In this document: in pieces, positions 6,190 to 6,414 of the stretch | How the letters are laid out: the number at the start of each line of letters is the position of its first letter | Position numbering within the stretch: position 1 is the first letter of the stretch | Translations under genes and position numbers: made by a program | The notes under the pieces: model-generated | Told to the model about the DNA's origin: nothing | What the model saw: only the letters and a program-made list of their open reading frames with translations | The model's database searches: none | Assembly (NCBI GenBank): GCA_021790495.1 | Contig: JAJYGZ010000273.1 | Span: 1 to 6,414, forward strand | From: Actinomycetes bacterium | GTDB lineage: Bacteria; Actinomycetota; Acidimicrobiia; Acidimicrobiales; Acidimicrobiaceae | Length of the DNA stretch: 6,414 bases | Direction: 5' to 3'

Positions 6190-6414
6190 TGCATTCCAAG
6201 GGTGAATCCGTTCCGACCTCGCGGATCTTTGCCCGGTGCGAAGAGAACGGACAAGATATTCGCGTGGGCGTGGGGCCCAGCACTTTGACGAAGTGTGTCG
6301 CTGGTCTTTGATTCTGAGGGTCTCGGTCAATTCGAGGATTTGCAGCCAGAGCCGTTCGGCTGAGACCACCCTTGGCGAGGTCTGGCTCCGCCCTCCCTAT
6401 ACCCGTCGCGGTTT
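6190..6414. other. 3' terminal 225 bp without a supportable gene, several inverted repeats
   Basis: No frame here has a credible start, ribosome binding site or family likeness; the open minus-strand frames are short and overlap the end of the GGDEF-EAL gene. TCCGTTC (6207-6213) pairs with GAACGGA (6245-6251) and could mark the end of that transcript, though the 31-base loop is long and no T-tract follows. Further repeats cluster at 6319-6387: GGTCTC with GAGACC (6362-6367), AGCC-gttc-GGCT (6350-6361), and AGCCAGA (6344-6350) with TCTGGCT (6381-6387). No tRNA or rRNA was recognised. Confidence 0.4.

Noticed and set aside
6157..6369. Minus-strand 70-residue frame at the window end
   Set aside because: No ribosome binding site or family signal; it runs into the 3' end of the GGDEF-EAL gene.
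6330..6400. tRNA-like stretch on the minus strand (GCAAATCC)
   Set aside because: No acceptor stem, anticodon arm or properly paired T-arm could be assembled around it.

Overview
The window looks like a chromosomal segment of an actinobacterium. The main support is the block of divergent lexA, a small membrane-anchored LysM gene and nrdR. This matches the order known from mycobacteria and relatives (lexA, Rv2719c/chiZ or divS, nrdR). The LexA operator is also close to the Gram-positive form CGAAC-N4-GTTCG. The DNA is moderately GC-rich, with GTG and TTG starts on several genes. I cannot place the organism more finely; a member of a less GC-rich class such as Acidimicrobiia is a guess.

Layout. 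Positions 1-465 hold the 3' part of a sugar ABC transporter permease, cut by the window edge. It converges on a minus-strand cluster: an SRPBCC-fold protein (524-958), nrdR (1052-1513) and the LysM protein (1627-2100). lexA (about 2206-2871) is transcribed divergently from the LysM gene, and a near-consensus LexA operator (2143-2156) lies between them. A hairpin follows the lexA stop. Then comes about 450 bp without an intact gene, which may hold a decayed reading frame (about 2883-3255). Two short tandem reading frames with strong ribosome binding sites (3322-3405 and 3408-3557) lead into a large membrane-anchored PAS-PAS-GGDEF-EAL protein (3523-6189). The last 225 bp hold no gene I can support, only inverted repeats.

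How the genes work together. LexA should repress itself and the divergent LysM gene, whose known relatives block cell division during DNA damage. NrdR represses ribonucleotide reductase genes. The central block therefore links damage sensing, division arrest and dNTP supply. The GGDEF-EAL protein is a separate c-di-GMP signalling unit with its own sensory input. The permease belongs to a sugar uptake operon lying mostly outside the window.

Most of this is ordinary core-genome content. The least explained parts are the tandem small frames before the c-di-GMP gene, the decayed stretch after lexA and the structured 3' end. I see no CRISPR array, tRNA, rRNA, insertion sequence or defence cassette.
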